Source: a virus
Direction: 5' to 3' (one strand)
Length of the DNA: 27,692 bases
IMG/VR virus record: IMGVR_UViG_3300034954_000162
Coordinates: 1 to 27,692 of that record
Shown here one piece after another: positions 10,601 to 21,100 of the stretch (the first letter of the stretch is position 1; each line of letters opens with the position of its first letter). The notes beneath the pieces were generated by a model. The model had not been told where the DNA came from. It saw nothing but the letters and a program-made list of their open reading frames with translations, and did no database searches. The position numbers were made by a program, and so were the translations under genes.

Positions 10601-11563
10601 ATCTCTACTGATATTTCTGATCTTACTCTTGATCCAAACTCTGGTAAGAGAGTTATCATTAATGCTGCTACTCACCTACAGATTCCTGCTGGTACTGAAG
10701 GTCAGAAGAGCACTGGTACAGCACAAGCAGGTTCGATTAGATATAACACAACTATTCTTCAGTATGAAGGATACAACGGATCTTCTTGGTCTTCCTTGGG
10801 TGGTGTTCGTGACGTTGATGGCGACACCTTCATCAAACCAGAAGTAAGTCCTGGTAGTGATGAAGATACTTTGTATTTCTTTAATACAAACGTTCTATCG
10901 ATGCAACTGACTCCTAACAAGTTGGAGTTGCTTGCTGTAGATAGTTTTGAGTCTGCTGATAATATCAATTTAAATGCTCCTACCATCACAACACATAATC
11001 TTGCTACAACGCTAGATACTGATGATGCTTTAAGAGCTCGCTTTACAACTATTAGATCTGAGTATGAGATTGGTTTCAATCCAACTGGTCTAGCAAACGA
11101 AACCTTCCTAAGATTCAATGAGAATGGTGAGGTTTGGATTAACAGAGGTTTGGGTTCTGGTGGAACCGAAAGTTATCTGAGAGTCCTGGATAGTGAACTA
11201 GAAACATTTGAACTAGAAAGAACTAGACAGACTTCTGTCAAAGTTCCTATGGAACGTGGTGTTGTCAACTCTGGTACTGCCACAATTTACAACCCAACAA
11301 CTGCTCTTGGAGCAAAAGTTCATCTAATCGCTTTCAATAAGACTACTGGTGATAAAGAATGTATTGAATATAGTGTTATTGACAAGGGAACCAATATCGA
11401 ATACACCGAACTTGGTAACCTCAAAACAGGAGCAAATATTATTGACACCACTTTCAACTTTGCTGTCAGTGGTGAAGTCAGACTTTCTATGACATTGAAT
11501 TCTGCTCTGGCACAAAACAACCTAATTGATGTAATCGTCGTCACTAACGCTATCAAGAAATAA
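7628..11563 (+). CDS. Modular tail-fibre/virion structural protein with cupredoxin-like domain
   Basis: This 1,311-residue protein starts at ATG 7628, with GAGAG ten bases upstream. Its N-terminus (TFEKQRQVINDIASDLFSIG, then LSTGNLKLGDG) matches a module I associate with cyanophage fibres. Next come beta modules of the GSGY type (residues about 100-220 and 320-370), a polyglycine hinge (387-406) and a cupredoxin-like domain (about 469-625). Its putative copper ligands are His492, Cys614, His617 and Met620, with roughly 75 extra residues inserted after His492. Two related WSSLGGVRDVDG blocks follow (about nt 10000-10200 and 10640-10840). Between them lies a TSGTSGNEPTH module that is shared with the giant fibre downstream. 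The C-terminal ~120 residues form a beta-rich domain typical of fibre ends. There is no signal peptide or membrane segment. A virion location is likely; the exact fibre or baseplate identity is not determined. Confidence 0.8.
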   Translation: MSVLRQVAKTDTFEKQRQVINDIASDLFSIGAGGSDLSTGNLKLGDGTKDAPSLSFLSQGTLGLFRPEQNNMTFVADTKRIFAYDASAAYFYRNFILQKNELITEGLEIQAAGQNYDPGSYENISVFGGTGASGEVALTIVAYSGTVTNSGSGYSYPSTGGLGGGGSEVFNSVEFTTSGSGTGAKGNVTHANGSLTEVEFTDFGSGYAIGDTLGMPPDVVSVTATTTTDSADITLADTTGIYEGWEIIVVNTSGGGSLETPTDALSGAALPIKVQSLSAMNTTDLTTNTVGLTDGTITVTFRAPWDNVNGSGFQYTIDKVGVANSVSVDNSGNGYTVGDVLTINALDLTQPIDLTVSTIGVQQLTFASAVSGAVVGASVEATDPNSGGGPGGGGGGGGGIGGGGGGTDPNVGTIIEVNSSTDFVVRWTTGNASSGYELAINGSGNDVIDTVEERNRFGIDLDDGNGEQLYPDLTFFKNNRYRFDITNVGSSHPLRLSIHPDGIHNVVSQTISLSDSSLILTVPSVAGILVGMSVASNNDDISQTGQITGATVVSVDPVGNTVTVDNLPNASGTSIVEFTGVQYSGSEYDAAEDDSNYVVIAPTDETPATLYYYCENHPDMAGNNGNEAEITINYNNPKVFGTGLEILVTDVQTTDTVKGDVSNGNFEVQQITGTTVTVEDITTTNITSTLSTTDRIKTPILSLEQNSDGTDLTTITAIAGAIDLGGTSFKIGDKFTVTGDTGTINTDGIIKTTNQLNVNDFIKITDNNIESTLNNNIFLTPAPNKIVKVDAVTALCVPAGVTSQRPTSANVQNGSIRFNSETNQYEGYSDLSGSGIWSSLGGVRDVDGNTFITAEAFVGANDNTLYFYTDDNNAARLNSTYLDFWNTKKIRSANTTAPSYFNYASNIPLTVGQYVKYRNNIYEVTGAGTSGTSGNEPTHTTGAQPNGSAELTWHSLAVGPLTFEEIEEIRIAPVGGTALSINGDLRLENARISTDISDLTLDPNSGKRVIINAATHLQIPAGTEGQKSTGTAQAGSIRYNTTILQYEGYNGSSWSSLGGVRDVDGDTFIKPEVSPGSDEDTLYFFNTNVLSMQLTPNKLELLAVDSFESADNINLNAPTITTHNLATTLDTDDALRARFTTIRSEYEIGFNPTGLANETFLRFNENGEVWINRGLGSGGTESYLRVLDSELETFELERTRQTSVKVPMERGVVNSGTATIYNPTTALGAKVHLIAFNKTTGDKECIEYSVIDKGTNIEYTELGNLKTGANIIDTTFNFAVSGEVRLSMTLNSALAQNNLIDVIVVTNAIKK
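8786..8845 (+). repeat. Glycine-codon run (polyglycine hinge)
   Basis: Twenty codons that are all GGN except one Pro and one Ile encode residues 387-406 of the 1,311-residue protein. The tract is built from GGC/GGT/GGA units and separates the GSGY beta modules from the cupredoxin-like domain. It is probably a flexible linker, and it could change length in frame by slippage. Confidence 0.85.
9031..9493 (+). other. Cupredoxin-like domain with an internal insertion (in the 1,311-residue fibre protein)
   Basis: The segment begins LYPDLTFFKNNRYRFDITNV and carries SSHPLRL (His492), then closes with TLYYYCENHPDM. Cys614, His617 and Met620 follow the C-x2-H-x2-M pattern of type-1 copper proteins, with the first His upstream as expected for the fold. 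In simple cupredoxins the His and Cys are usually about 40-50 residues apart. Here they are 122 apart, because a separate beta module (about residues 503-578) has been inserted. The ligand pattern is visible in the sequence; copper binding is inference. Confidence 0.6.
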
Positions 11564-11565
11564 CA

Positions 11566-12075
11566 ATGGCAATTAATTTAAAAAACCTAGATTCTACTGG
11601 TGGATTTTCTATTGGCGATTCAACGATTGTCGATTCGGATTCCAACATTAAGAATGTAAACACCTTTGAGGTTAAAAACACCCACTATACAGATAGTCAT
11701 TCTCAACATTTTATTTTGAGAGGATTGAACACAGCAACTCTTTCGCTGGATACTTCCTCAACGACTATTTTTGTCCCATCTAATACTATTAGTTTCATCA
11801 CTGCTAATGTAGTTGCTGTGTCAGAAGCAGGCAACGGTGTACTAGTAATGAAACTAGAAACTGCCGTCAGCGCTAGTGCTGCTGGGGCATTGACAGAACT
11901 ATCTACTATGGAAACCATCATTAGAGATGATGTTCCAGCAGCAGAATCATGGTCGATTACACCTTTCACGACAGGTGCCTTAAACAGGTTCAGTTACAAT
12001 ACAGTTAAGTCAGGTTCTAACATCGCCGTAAAGTGGTTCGTATACGTCCAAGTTGCTTCTATCGACTGGAGTTGA
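11566..12075 (+). CDS. Small fibre-like structural protein
   Basis: This 169-residue ORF begins two bases after the stop of the 1,311-residue fibre gene and ends at TGA 12073-12075. The start context is weak (AAGAAATAACA before the ATG), so re-initiation from the upstream gene is plausible. The N-terminus (INLKNLDSTGGFSIGDSTIV) reads like the short attachment modules of cyanophage fibre proteins. The remaining ~110 residues alternate polar and hydrophobic residues like a beta-sandwich, ending SSWITPF-type strands and KWFVYVQVASIDWS. No enzymatic motif, signal peptide or membrane span is present. It may be a fibre tip, a fibre-bound decoration or a separate short fibre. I do not recognise a specific family; structural role by context and composition. 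Confidence 0.65.
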   Translation: MAINLKNLDSTGGFSIGDSTIVDSDSNIKNVNTFEVKNTHYTDSHSQHFILRGLNTATLSLDTSSTTIFVPSNTISFITANVVAVSEAGNGVLVMKLETAVSASAAGALTELSTMETIIRDDVPAAESWSITPFTTGALNRFSYNTVKSGSNIAVKWFVYVQVASIDWS

Positions 12076-12077
12076 TT

Positions 12078-12085
12078 GCTAAATA
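12078..12085 (+). promoter_or_regulatory. Candidate late promoter before the giant fibre gene
   Basis: GCTAAATA differs from the T4 late consensus TATAAATA at its first two bases, a CTAAATA form I associate with cyanophages. It lies in the 48-bp gap after the 169-residue gene, with 38 bases before the ATG at 12124. This is the longest intergenic gap in the window. No stem-loop terminator is visible in it. Confidence 0.5.
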
Positions 12086-12123
12086 GATAAAGAATAAAAT
12101 ATACGGCTGGGGCTGGGTATAAA

Positions 12124-15100
12124 ATGAGTTTTCAGTTTAATTCTGATAAGGAACGCATTAGAGGTGTAAATCCTACGATTTACGGTGAGAATTCTATCCT
12201 GTTTAGAGCAGGTGTTGGTTCGAATGAAAAGGAAGTCTTTCGAGCCCAACTTGACGCTACCACTGGTGGCGGTCGTGTAGGTATTAATAGAACTGGTAGG
12301 CGAGTTGAAAGAATTGATGTAGACCTTGGTGGTACTGGATACGTTCAGGCACCATCTGTTTTGGTTGCCGAACCTGATCTTCCAGGTGGTATCCGTGCCC
12401 TAGCTTCTGCTGAACTAACAGCAGGTAGTGTTACTCGAATTCTAGTTGAAGACCCTGGTGACGGTTATTCCCAACCCCCCGTCGTCACCATCACTGGTGC
12501 TACTGGTGCTGGTGCTTCAGCAACTGCCGTTCTTGATACTGTTGATTACGAACTTGACATCAACGGTGCTATTAGAACATCTACGTCTATCATTTCTGAT
12601 ACGGCGAGAATCCTCAACCTTGATATTGATAACTTCGTTACTTCTAACGCCCAGTTTAGAGCACCCAATCTAAAGAACTATCAAAATGGTGGTGGTACTC
12701 CTTGGCAGGCAGAAACACTAGTACCTAAGAACGCTTACAGATACTACAACATCTACGTTTATCAGGCGATGAACGTGGGTACAACAGGAACACAACCCCC
12801 AACCCATGCTGATGGTACTGAACTGAATGGAACCGTTCAGTTTAAGCATATTGGTATTAGAGAAAGTCTTCCTGATGCCGATTTCTTCGGAGAGACTGGA
12901 GATTCGGGTATCTTCCCCCGCTCGATCACTCCACTACTTGGTGATAGATCCGATGCTATTGCTACCACCGAGTACGTTCTAAACCTAGCAACCAACGACG
13001 TTGGTGGTAGAATCTACGTTTCAGAACAGATTGGTAATGACGCTAACGACGGTCGTTCCCCAGTTAACCCAGTTAGAACTATTAAAAAAGGTTGTCAGTT
13101 AGCGTGGGAAACGCCTGGCGTCAAAGAAACCATCATCATTGCTGGTGGTAACTACGAAGAAGATAACCCAATTTCAATTCCACCAGACGCTTCTGTTGTT
13201 GGTGACAACCTACGTCTGGTTATTATTCGTCCTAAAAACGAAAGGAAGCACATCTTCAAGTTCGGTGATAAGAACTATGTTATTGGTGTTACCTATCGTG
13301 ACGCTATTGACTCTTTAGGTGACTCTCAGTTCACCTGGGATTACGCCATGGTGTTCGACGACAAACAAAGAGTTGTTCTCGACACAACAGCAGGTGGTAA
13401 TTTTGATCTACCTTTCCCAATTGGTCATCAGGTATTTGGTGCCGATAGATTCCGTGCTAGATTCACAGAAAACGGTGGTCTAACAAACCTACAGGTGGGT
13501 CAGAAGATCTTTGGTGTTAACTCTCTATCTGTTGGTACAGTATACGCTGTCACATTTGACATCACTGATCTCAGTAATGGATTCCACCACCTTGCTGGTG
13601 AATTTGACTTTACGGTTGACTTTGGTACATTCAACATTGGTGAAACATTTAGATATGGTGGTCCTGGAACCACAGAGTACAAAACTAATGTAGACCTGAA
13701 TGTAGGCGATCTGGTCTGGAACCTCGGTGAAGAAGTATATGAGGTAACAGTTGCTGGTACATCAGGTACATCTGCTCCTACACACGACACTGGAGCGGAA
13801 GACGCTACTGGTGGTACTGCTGAGTTTACATATCTACGAGATGCTTACTCACTGATCGCTAATGATATTAGATCGATCAGATCTGAGGGTGAGGTTGTTT
13901 TCGAGAACGATGCTGATCTAGAAGGAGAACCAACTAACTCGATTACTCGTATCGACTTCTCCCTAGCAGGATCGGGAACCCTTGGTGGATTTGGCGAACC
14001 TTCTACTGGTGTCAATGGTCCAGTAGAAGATAATGGTGGCATTGTTATCTACACCAACCCACTGACTGGTAGACAAGGTATTCACGACTTCAAAGAAGGT
14101 GAAGAAATCTTTATTAGTGGTCTGATTGCTGATGGTGGTGCTGAAGATCTTTCTTGGTTGAACGGTTACCAGAGAATCTACAAGGTTCTAGAAGACGCTG
14201 ATGGTCGTGCTCGCCGCTTCATCATTCCTAAGAAAGTTCCTGTAATCGGTGGTGTTCCCCAGTTCACCGCTTCTGATTATGATCCTGGAACAAACGCTAG
14301 AGTAACTACAGCTTCTAGAAATGTCACATTTACACTTCTAAACTCTCCACAGAAGTTTGCTGTATCTCCTCCTGTAGCAAGAAGATTCCAAGACGCTTGT
14401 CTACAAATCAGAAACAACATCGACTACATTGCCGATGAAGTTGTAGGTAAGGTCAATGATCAATTCCAGAAAGATCATTATGCTGTATATGACATTGGTG
14501 GTACTCCATCCAGTCAATTCACTCCTACTGATGTAGATTACAACCCATCTACAGGTGAAGCAGTCTTTACTGTTGCTAACCACGGTCTCTCTATTGGAGA
14601 TGGTGTCAAGATTGAAGACGGATCCATCACATTTGTATGTGGTATGGACAATTATGCTACTGAGCATAAGGCTCCATTGTCCCATCACTATTCCAGTGGT
14701 AAGTCCCTTCCAATTCTTGCTGCCGATACCAACACATTCACTTTGAATGTAGGTGCCTCTGGTCCTGACAAGTATTTCACACCAACCAACGTAACATATA
14801 ACCCAGCAACAGGTGATGCTGTACTTACCGTTGGTGAGCATGGTTTGTCTGAGGGAGAAGGTATTGTTATCGATCAAGAATCCCTAGGATTCACTTGTAC
14901 GATGGATAACAATGATTCCGTCAAGTATTATCCACGTCTAGGTCACGACAAGTACGCTGCTAGATCTATCCCCATCAAGAGTGTAACTCAGACCGAGATC
15001 ACAATTAACGTTGGTAAGTCTAAACTAGATCAATATTTCACTCCATCTGCTGCCACATATGATGCTGCTACTGGCGATCTGACAGTTACTGTAGGTCAGC

Positions 15101-18100
15101 ATGGTCTTGCTGTTGGTAAAGGAATCGTTCTTGAAGACGAGTCTTTCACCTTCACATGTGATCAGAACAATCACCAAACTACCCACCAGTATCCACGTGC
15201 TGGCATCGATCCATATGCTGGTAAGTCAATCCCCATCACTGCTGTAGGTAGCACTCAGCATACAGTTACTGATGCTACGTATAATCCTGCTAATGGTGAG
15301 ATCGTTCTTACTGTTCCTAGTCATGGATTTACCCAAGGCGATTGGGTTCTTGTCGAGGATGGATCACTTGTATTCACCTGTGATCTCGACGGCAACTCCA
15401 CTCAGAAGGCATATCCAAAAGCAAACTACGATTGGGCAAGCAAGCGCTGGTTACAAATCTCCGAAGTTCTTCCAAACAGCTTCAAAATTACTATCGATGA
15501 AGATAGTTGGGGAGACTACACTGGCAACCACACCTTTGTCAGTGCCGCCACCAACGGTCTCCTACGTCAAGATGGAACGTTTACTATTAATGTAGGTGAT
15601 GCTGGATCTGCTACTGGATCTAACCACCTATTTGTTTCGGCAGCCACAAATGCTATGAGACATACCCCACAGGTTGCTCATACATTCGTTTCTGCTGCTT
15701 CTAATTGTGTCAAGCATCTACCACAGTCTCCACATCAGTTCGTAAGATCTGCTCCCAACTCCCTATCTATCGGTGGTGGAGAATTCAAGATCTACCTAGG
15801 ACAGACTGGTTATGTTCACACTTATGTTAGCGGTGGTACAGTAACATTCGGTGGTAACTCTTACAACATCACCAACTTTGTCTACGATAACGTAGTCACT
15901 GGTGAAGCAACAATCACCACTGCTACATCTATCGTTGGACTAGCAAACGACAGCATCGTCAAACTAGACGATATTCTAGTCGAGTGTAATATTGGTGGAA
16001 CTGTTACTCAGAAACTATATCCAAGTTTCAGTATTCCAGTTAGCGATACTAAGTGCCGTAGAGACATCGGACACTTCATTAATGCTATTCTTAGAGACCT
16101 TGAATATGGAAGTAACTACAATACCATTGACGCTGCTAAGAAATACATCTCTGCTGGTCAAGTTGATTTCGTAGACTACGAAATTATTCAGACTGTACGT
16201 GCTTTCGAGTACACCAGAGAACTGATGAACTATGCCATGTGTAAGTGGCGTACAGGAACTGGTGCTCCAGGACAACCCCAATACACTTCTCAGTATACGT
16301 CTCTACCCCAGTATATTGATATCTCCGTTATTGACGACGATGATCCTATTGCTTGTGATGATGTAAGATCTGCTATCAGCACTCTGGCATACTTGTTTGT
16401 TGATGTCATCACTAATGATTCTAGTGGCACAACTCTTGATGCTGCTTACTTGATCGCTAGAAACAGAGATTTCATTGCTGATGAGGCATACGGAAAGACA
16501 AAGAGTGTATACCCAACACTAAATCTCAATGATATTGACGAGCGTAAGTGCCGTAGAGATATCAACAAAGTTATTGATGCTGTACTGAAAGACTTGGTTC
16601 TTGGTGGCAACACTGCTTCTGTCGAAGCTGGTGAAAGCTACTTCACTGGCACCACACTAACTGGTTTACCACCTAGCGAAGTAGGACCTACACTTTATAC
16701 ATTCGAAACAGCAAGAGATCTTTCCATCCTTGCCATGAGGAATTGGAAGACTGGTGGTGGCAACGGCGCTGTATACAACCCCGCTCATTCTCCAATCCCA
16801 CAATTCACTGATAGCACCATTCTGGTTGACCCAGATGGCACTCCAACATCTCAGTGGACCCCAACAGGAGCAACCTATGATCCTGCTACGGGTGAGTTCA
16901 TCATGGTTATTCCTAGTAACACCATTACAACAAATGATGTTATTAGACTAGACCTTGAAAGCTTTGTGTTTACATGTGCCATGGATGGCAATGCCACAGA
17001 GCACGCTCTACCTGGAGCATATCAACTAGCAGGAACTCAGGCAAGACCTGTAACCAATGTCAGTGGTTCTAATGTAACTATCAACGTTGGTGCTTCTGGT
17101 CCCGACCAGTTGTTCACCCCAACAGATGTTACCTACAATCCTCAGACTGGCGACATGGTTCTCACCATTGCCACTGAGCAAGATCCACATACTCTAAGCA
17201 TTGGCGAAGGTATTGTACTAGAACCAAATGCTTTCAGTTTCACCTGTGCCATGGATAACCATGACAGCACAAAGACTTATCCACGTCCTGGTATCGATCC
17301 TTTCGCTAGCAGATCGATTAAGATTAAGGATACAACTGATACTACAATCACCCTTAATGTAGGAAACGCTGGTCAGAACAAGTATTTCACTCCATCTGCT
17401 GCCAGCTACAACCCATCAACAGGTGACATGACAGTCACTGTTGGTCAACATGGTCTTGGTGTTGGTAGAAGTGTTGTTCTGGATGACCTATCCTTTACCT
17501 TCACCTGTGCCCTAGATGGCAACCAGTCTACTCACCAGTATCCACGTCCTGGAACTGACCCATATGCTGGCAAATCTATCGCCATCACAAACGTTGGTTT
17601 TACCAATCACACACCAACAAACGTTACCTACAATGCTTCTACAGGTGTAGTTCAATTTACTATTGGTGGTCATGGATTTGCTAATGGTGATTATATCAAG
17701 ATTGATGATGGTTCGCTAGACTTCACATGTGTTCTTGATGGCAATACAGTAGCTAAGTCTTATCCACGTGCTGGTTATGACTATCCATCTGGTCGTTGGA
17801 TGAAGATTAGTAATGTAACTAACAACACCTTTGATATCAATGTAGGTCCTTCTGACTATGATGGCACTCACACCTTTGTTAGTGCCGATGCTAATTCTGT
17901 TAAGCGTCAGGACGGCACATTCACCATCAACGTTGGTACATCTTCTGATACATCAGTACACACATTTGTTAGTGCTACTACTAACGCTATCAAGTTCCTA
18001 CCACAGTCTGCTCACACATTCGTTAGTGCTGCTGCCAACTCGGTTAAGCACCTACCACAGTCTACTCACACGTTCGTAAGAACTAAAACAAATTCTGTTT

Positions 18101-21100
18101 CGGTATATCCTTCTACAGGTAATGCCATGTGTGCTGGTGTTGAAACATCACTCACCACATACTACGGAATTGTTAACGACATCATTTCGGAAACAACACC
18201 TCCTGGTACTGTAACCAAGACAGTAGGAACCCTGTTTGAAACAGGTCCTATTACTACCGTACCAGATAACACAGTCTATGATCTCAATGGTCAAAGATTG
18301 ACTATTCGTGCTGTAGCAGATGACCTCCCAATTATTGAGGCATCTCCATATACACAGAACGCTTCTGTTATCTCGTTCCTTGGTGGTTCTGGTGCTCTGA
18401 TTGACGGTTCTAAGGTCAAGCAACCTAACTGTCCTTTCCCTGGTCTACTAGCAGACGGAAGTGCTAAGTTCCCCAACCAGGGTAAATCGATGGTTGCCTC
18501 GGCATTCACGATTGTATCCTTCGGTGGTGATGGATACAAACTAGCGAACGATGGTTATGTTCAGTTGGTTTCGGTCTTCTGTATCTTCTGTGCCAACGGT
18601 GTTCTTGCTGAGTCTGGTGGTTACGCTTCTATCACCAACTCTGCTACAAACTTCGGTCTAAACGCCCTTAAGGCAACTGGATTTAGAGCAGAACCATACA
18701 GCTTTGACGCTGGTTACGAACTGAATGCTCAGTACAATGAAGCATACATCAGTTCTTCTTCCCAGACGTTGGGTGGTAGAACACAGTTTGTTATCTCCGA
18801 CCTTGGTAGAGCACCACTGGAGCACTACATCGTCAAGATCGAAGGTTACAGTCACCCAACCGAAGGTCTCTACTACTACGTAGATGCTGTCGAACTCCTC
18901 GGTGATGGTCCTCCATTCGCCGCTAGAGTTACCCTTGAGGATGGTACTGGTGGTGGTGTTGCTCTATTCAAGGAAGACGCCACAGGTCAAATTAGAAACG
19001 CCGAGTACCTTGCTCAACTTAACCCACAACCCAAGGCTGCTCTACACAGACCTTCTATCGTTAACTCTTCTTCCCACACTTGGGAATTCGCTGGATCTGG
19101 TGTTAACTACCTGGCACTACCTGAAAACGGTGGTATCAAGACAGAAGCACTGGAACAGGTACAAGAGAACTACGGTCGTGTATATGTCTCTGGTACTGAC
19201 GAACTGGGTGACTTCAAGGTTGGTACGTTCGCTAGAATTGAAAACAGAACTGGTAACATCACCTTCACAGGTACGGTTTCGATCTCGGAAGTTGAATTCC
19301 TGAAACTGAAAGGCGGCGACGTTGTTGTTACTGGATTCGACGCTAGCAACAACCTCGGTGGTGCTAACTCCTCTAACTCTAAACTACCTACTCAGAAGGC
19401 AGTTAGAGACTTCATCACCAACAACCTCGGTCCATACATTAACAAGCCATACTCCACGAACGCTGTTCCTAGAGCACTGGTCGAACTAACTGATTCTGGT
19501 AAGATCAACATCGACCAGATTCCACCACTACGTCCTTTCAACGTTTTCACTGTTACTACTGAGTCACAGAGACTTGCTATTGAAGGTGCTCTTGCTGGTG
19601 ACATCGTTATCCAGGAGAACATTCCTCCAGCAGCATCTGAGACATTCATTCTTAACAACGACAACTATTCGTTGTTCCTTGGATTCCCAGTTGATCCTAC
19701 CCTACAGTTCACTATCGGTGATGTCTTCACTGGTAGCACTTCTGGCGGTAAGATCCAATCCACTGAATACAGAGAAGGTGTTCTATTCCAGATCAACCTA
19801 ACTGAAGGTGGTGCTGGATACACTTCCCCACCAGTTGTTACCATCACTGGAGGTAACCTCCAAGCAGGTGGTATCCACGGTGCTGCTGAAGCAACCGTTG
19901 CTAACGGTGAGGTTGTTAAGATTGAACTAATTCTCTTCAACGGATACACTGGTGGTAAAGGATATACTTCTCAACCAGAAATTCAGATTGCTGCTCCTAC
20001 TGGCGGTGGCGCTAGTGCTGTTACGGCAGAAGCAGAAGGTCTGATTGAATCTAGACTCTATGGTCAAATCGTCAACAACGTTAAGATCGACGACAACGAT
20101 TCGATCTTCTCCAGTGACGTTCCTGCTGAGACAATCAACCTAACCAGAGTTATTAACACATCTGCTGAGAATACTGCTAACTGGGTATCTCTATCCACAA
20201 CTAATATCTCTGCTGATAACATCACGTCTGGTACGATCTCCACAGAACGTTTGGGTACTAACGCTACCGCTGCTAACTCCTTCACGTTCCTAAGAGGCGA
20301 CCAATCTTATGCTCTTGCTGTTCAGTCCCTGAAGGAACCTGAACTCAGATACTTTGCTGTTGTCAAGACTCCTGTTGGTATTGACGCTAACGTTATTGCC
20401 TTTGAACTAGAACCTGCCCTGAAACCAGGACATGAAATTACATCCATCACAACTGGTATCCAGGGTGGATCTAAGATTAGTTCTGTTGAAACTGACGGCA
20501 ACACAACTACAGTCGTTATCGACCAACTAACAACTGCCTCAATCCCTGCTGGTACTGTTATCGAGTTCTTCCGAGGAGATTCACCAATCTTCTTCGACTC
20601 TACATATACGTCTGGTAACTTCATCGAACAGATCATCATCGTAGATGGTGGTAGTGGTTTCGATAACGGATCTTACTTCAGTGTTCCTATCACTGGTGGT
20701 AACGGTAACAACCTAACAGTCAACATGGTTGTTTCTGACGTTGGTGTTGATCAAGGTGTTGTTACTAACGTTACTATCGTTAACGGTGGCGACGGATACG
20801 ACACTGACTTCACCGTCACAGACTTCCCTGCTGATATCGGTAACGGTACTGGTTTGATCATGCTTGCTAAGAGAAGCACGATCAACAAACAGTATGCTAA
20901 CGTCACCATCGACATCAACAGAGTTGAAGGTAACACCCAGTTTGGTTCACAAGACTACTCTTCTCTTGGTGTTGCTAGATTCAAGCAAGGCGACTTCACC
21001 TTCGGTCCTAACGGTGCTATTGGTATCTACCAGGGTTCTGACTCTGGTCTTGACGCTGACCTTCTTGATAACAAGGACAGCTCCTTCTTCAGAAATGCTA

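Noticed and set aside
12076-12123. Terminator in the largest intergenic gap
   Set aside because: There is no inverted repeat followed by a T-run. The G-rich stretch GGCTGGGGCTGGG does not pair with anything nearby.
12118-12125. TATAAAAT overlapping the giant fibre start codon as a late promoter
   Set aside because: It overlaps the ATG, so a transcript would lack the start codon. The GCTAAATA at 12078 is better placed.
14521-18105. CRISPR-like or variable-number tandem repeat array
   Set aside because: The repeats are protein-coding, hundreds of bases long and diverged at the DNA level, with no short identical repeats or unique spacers.
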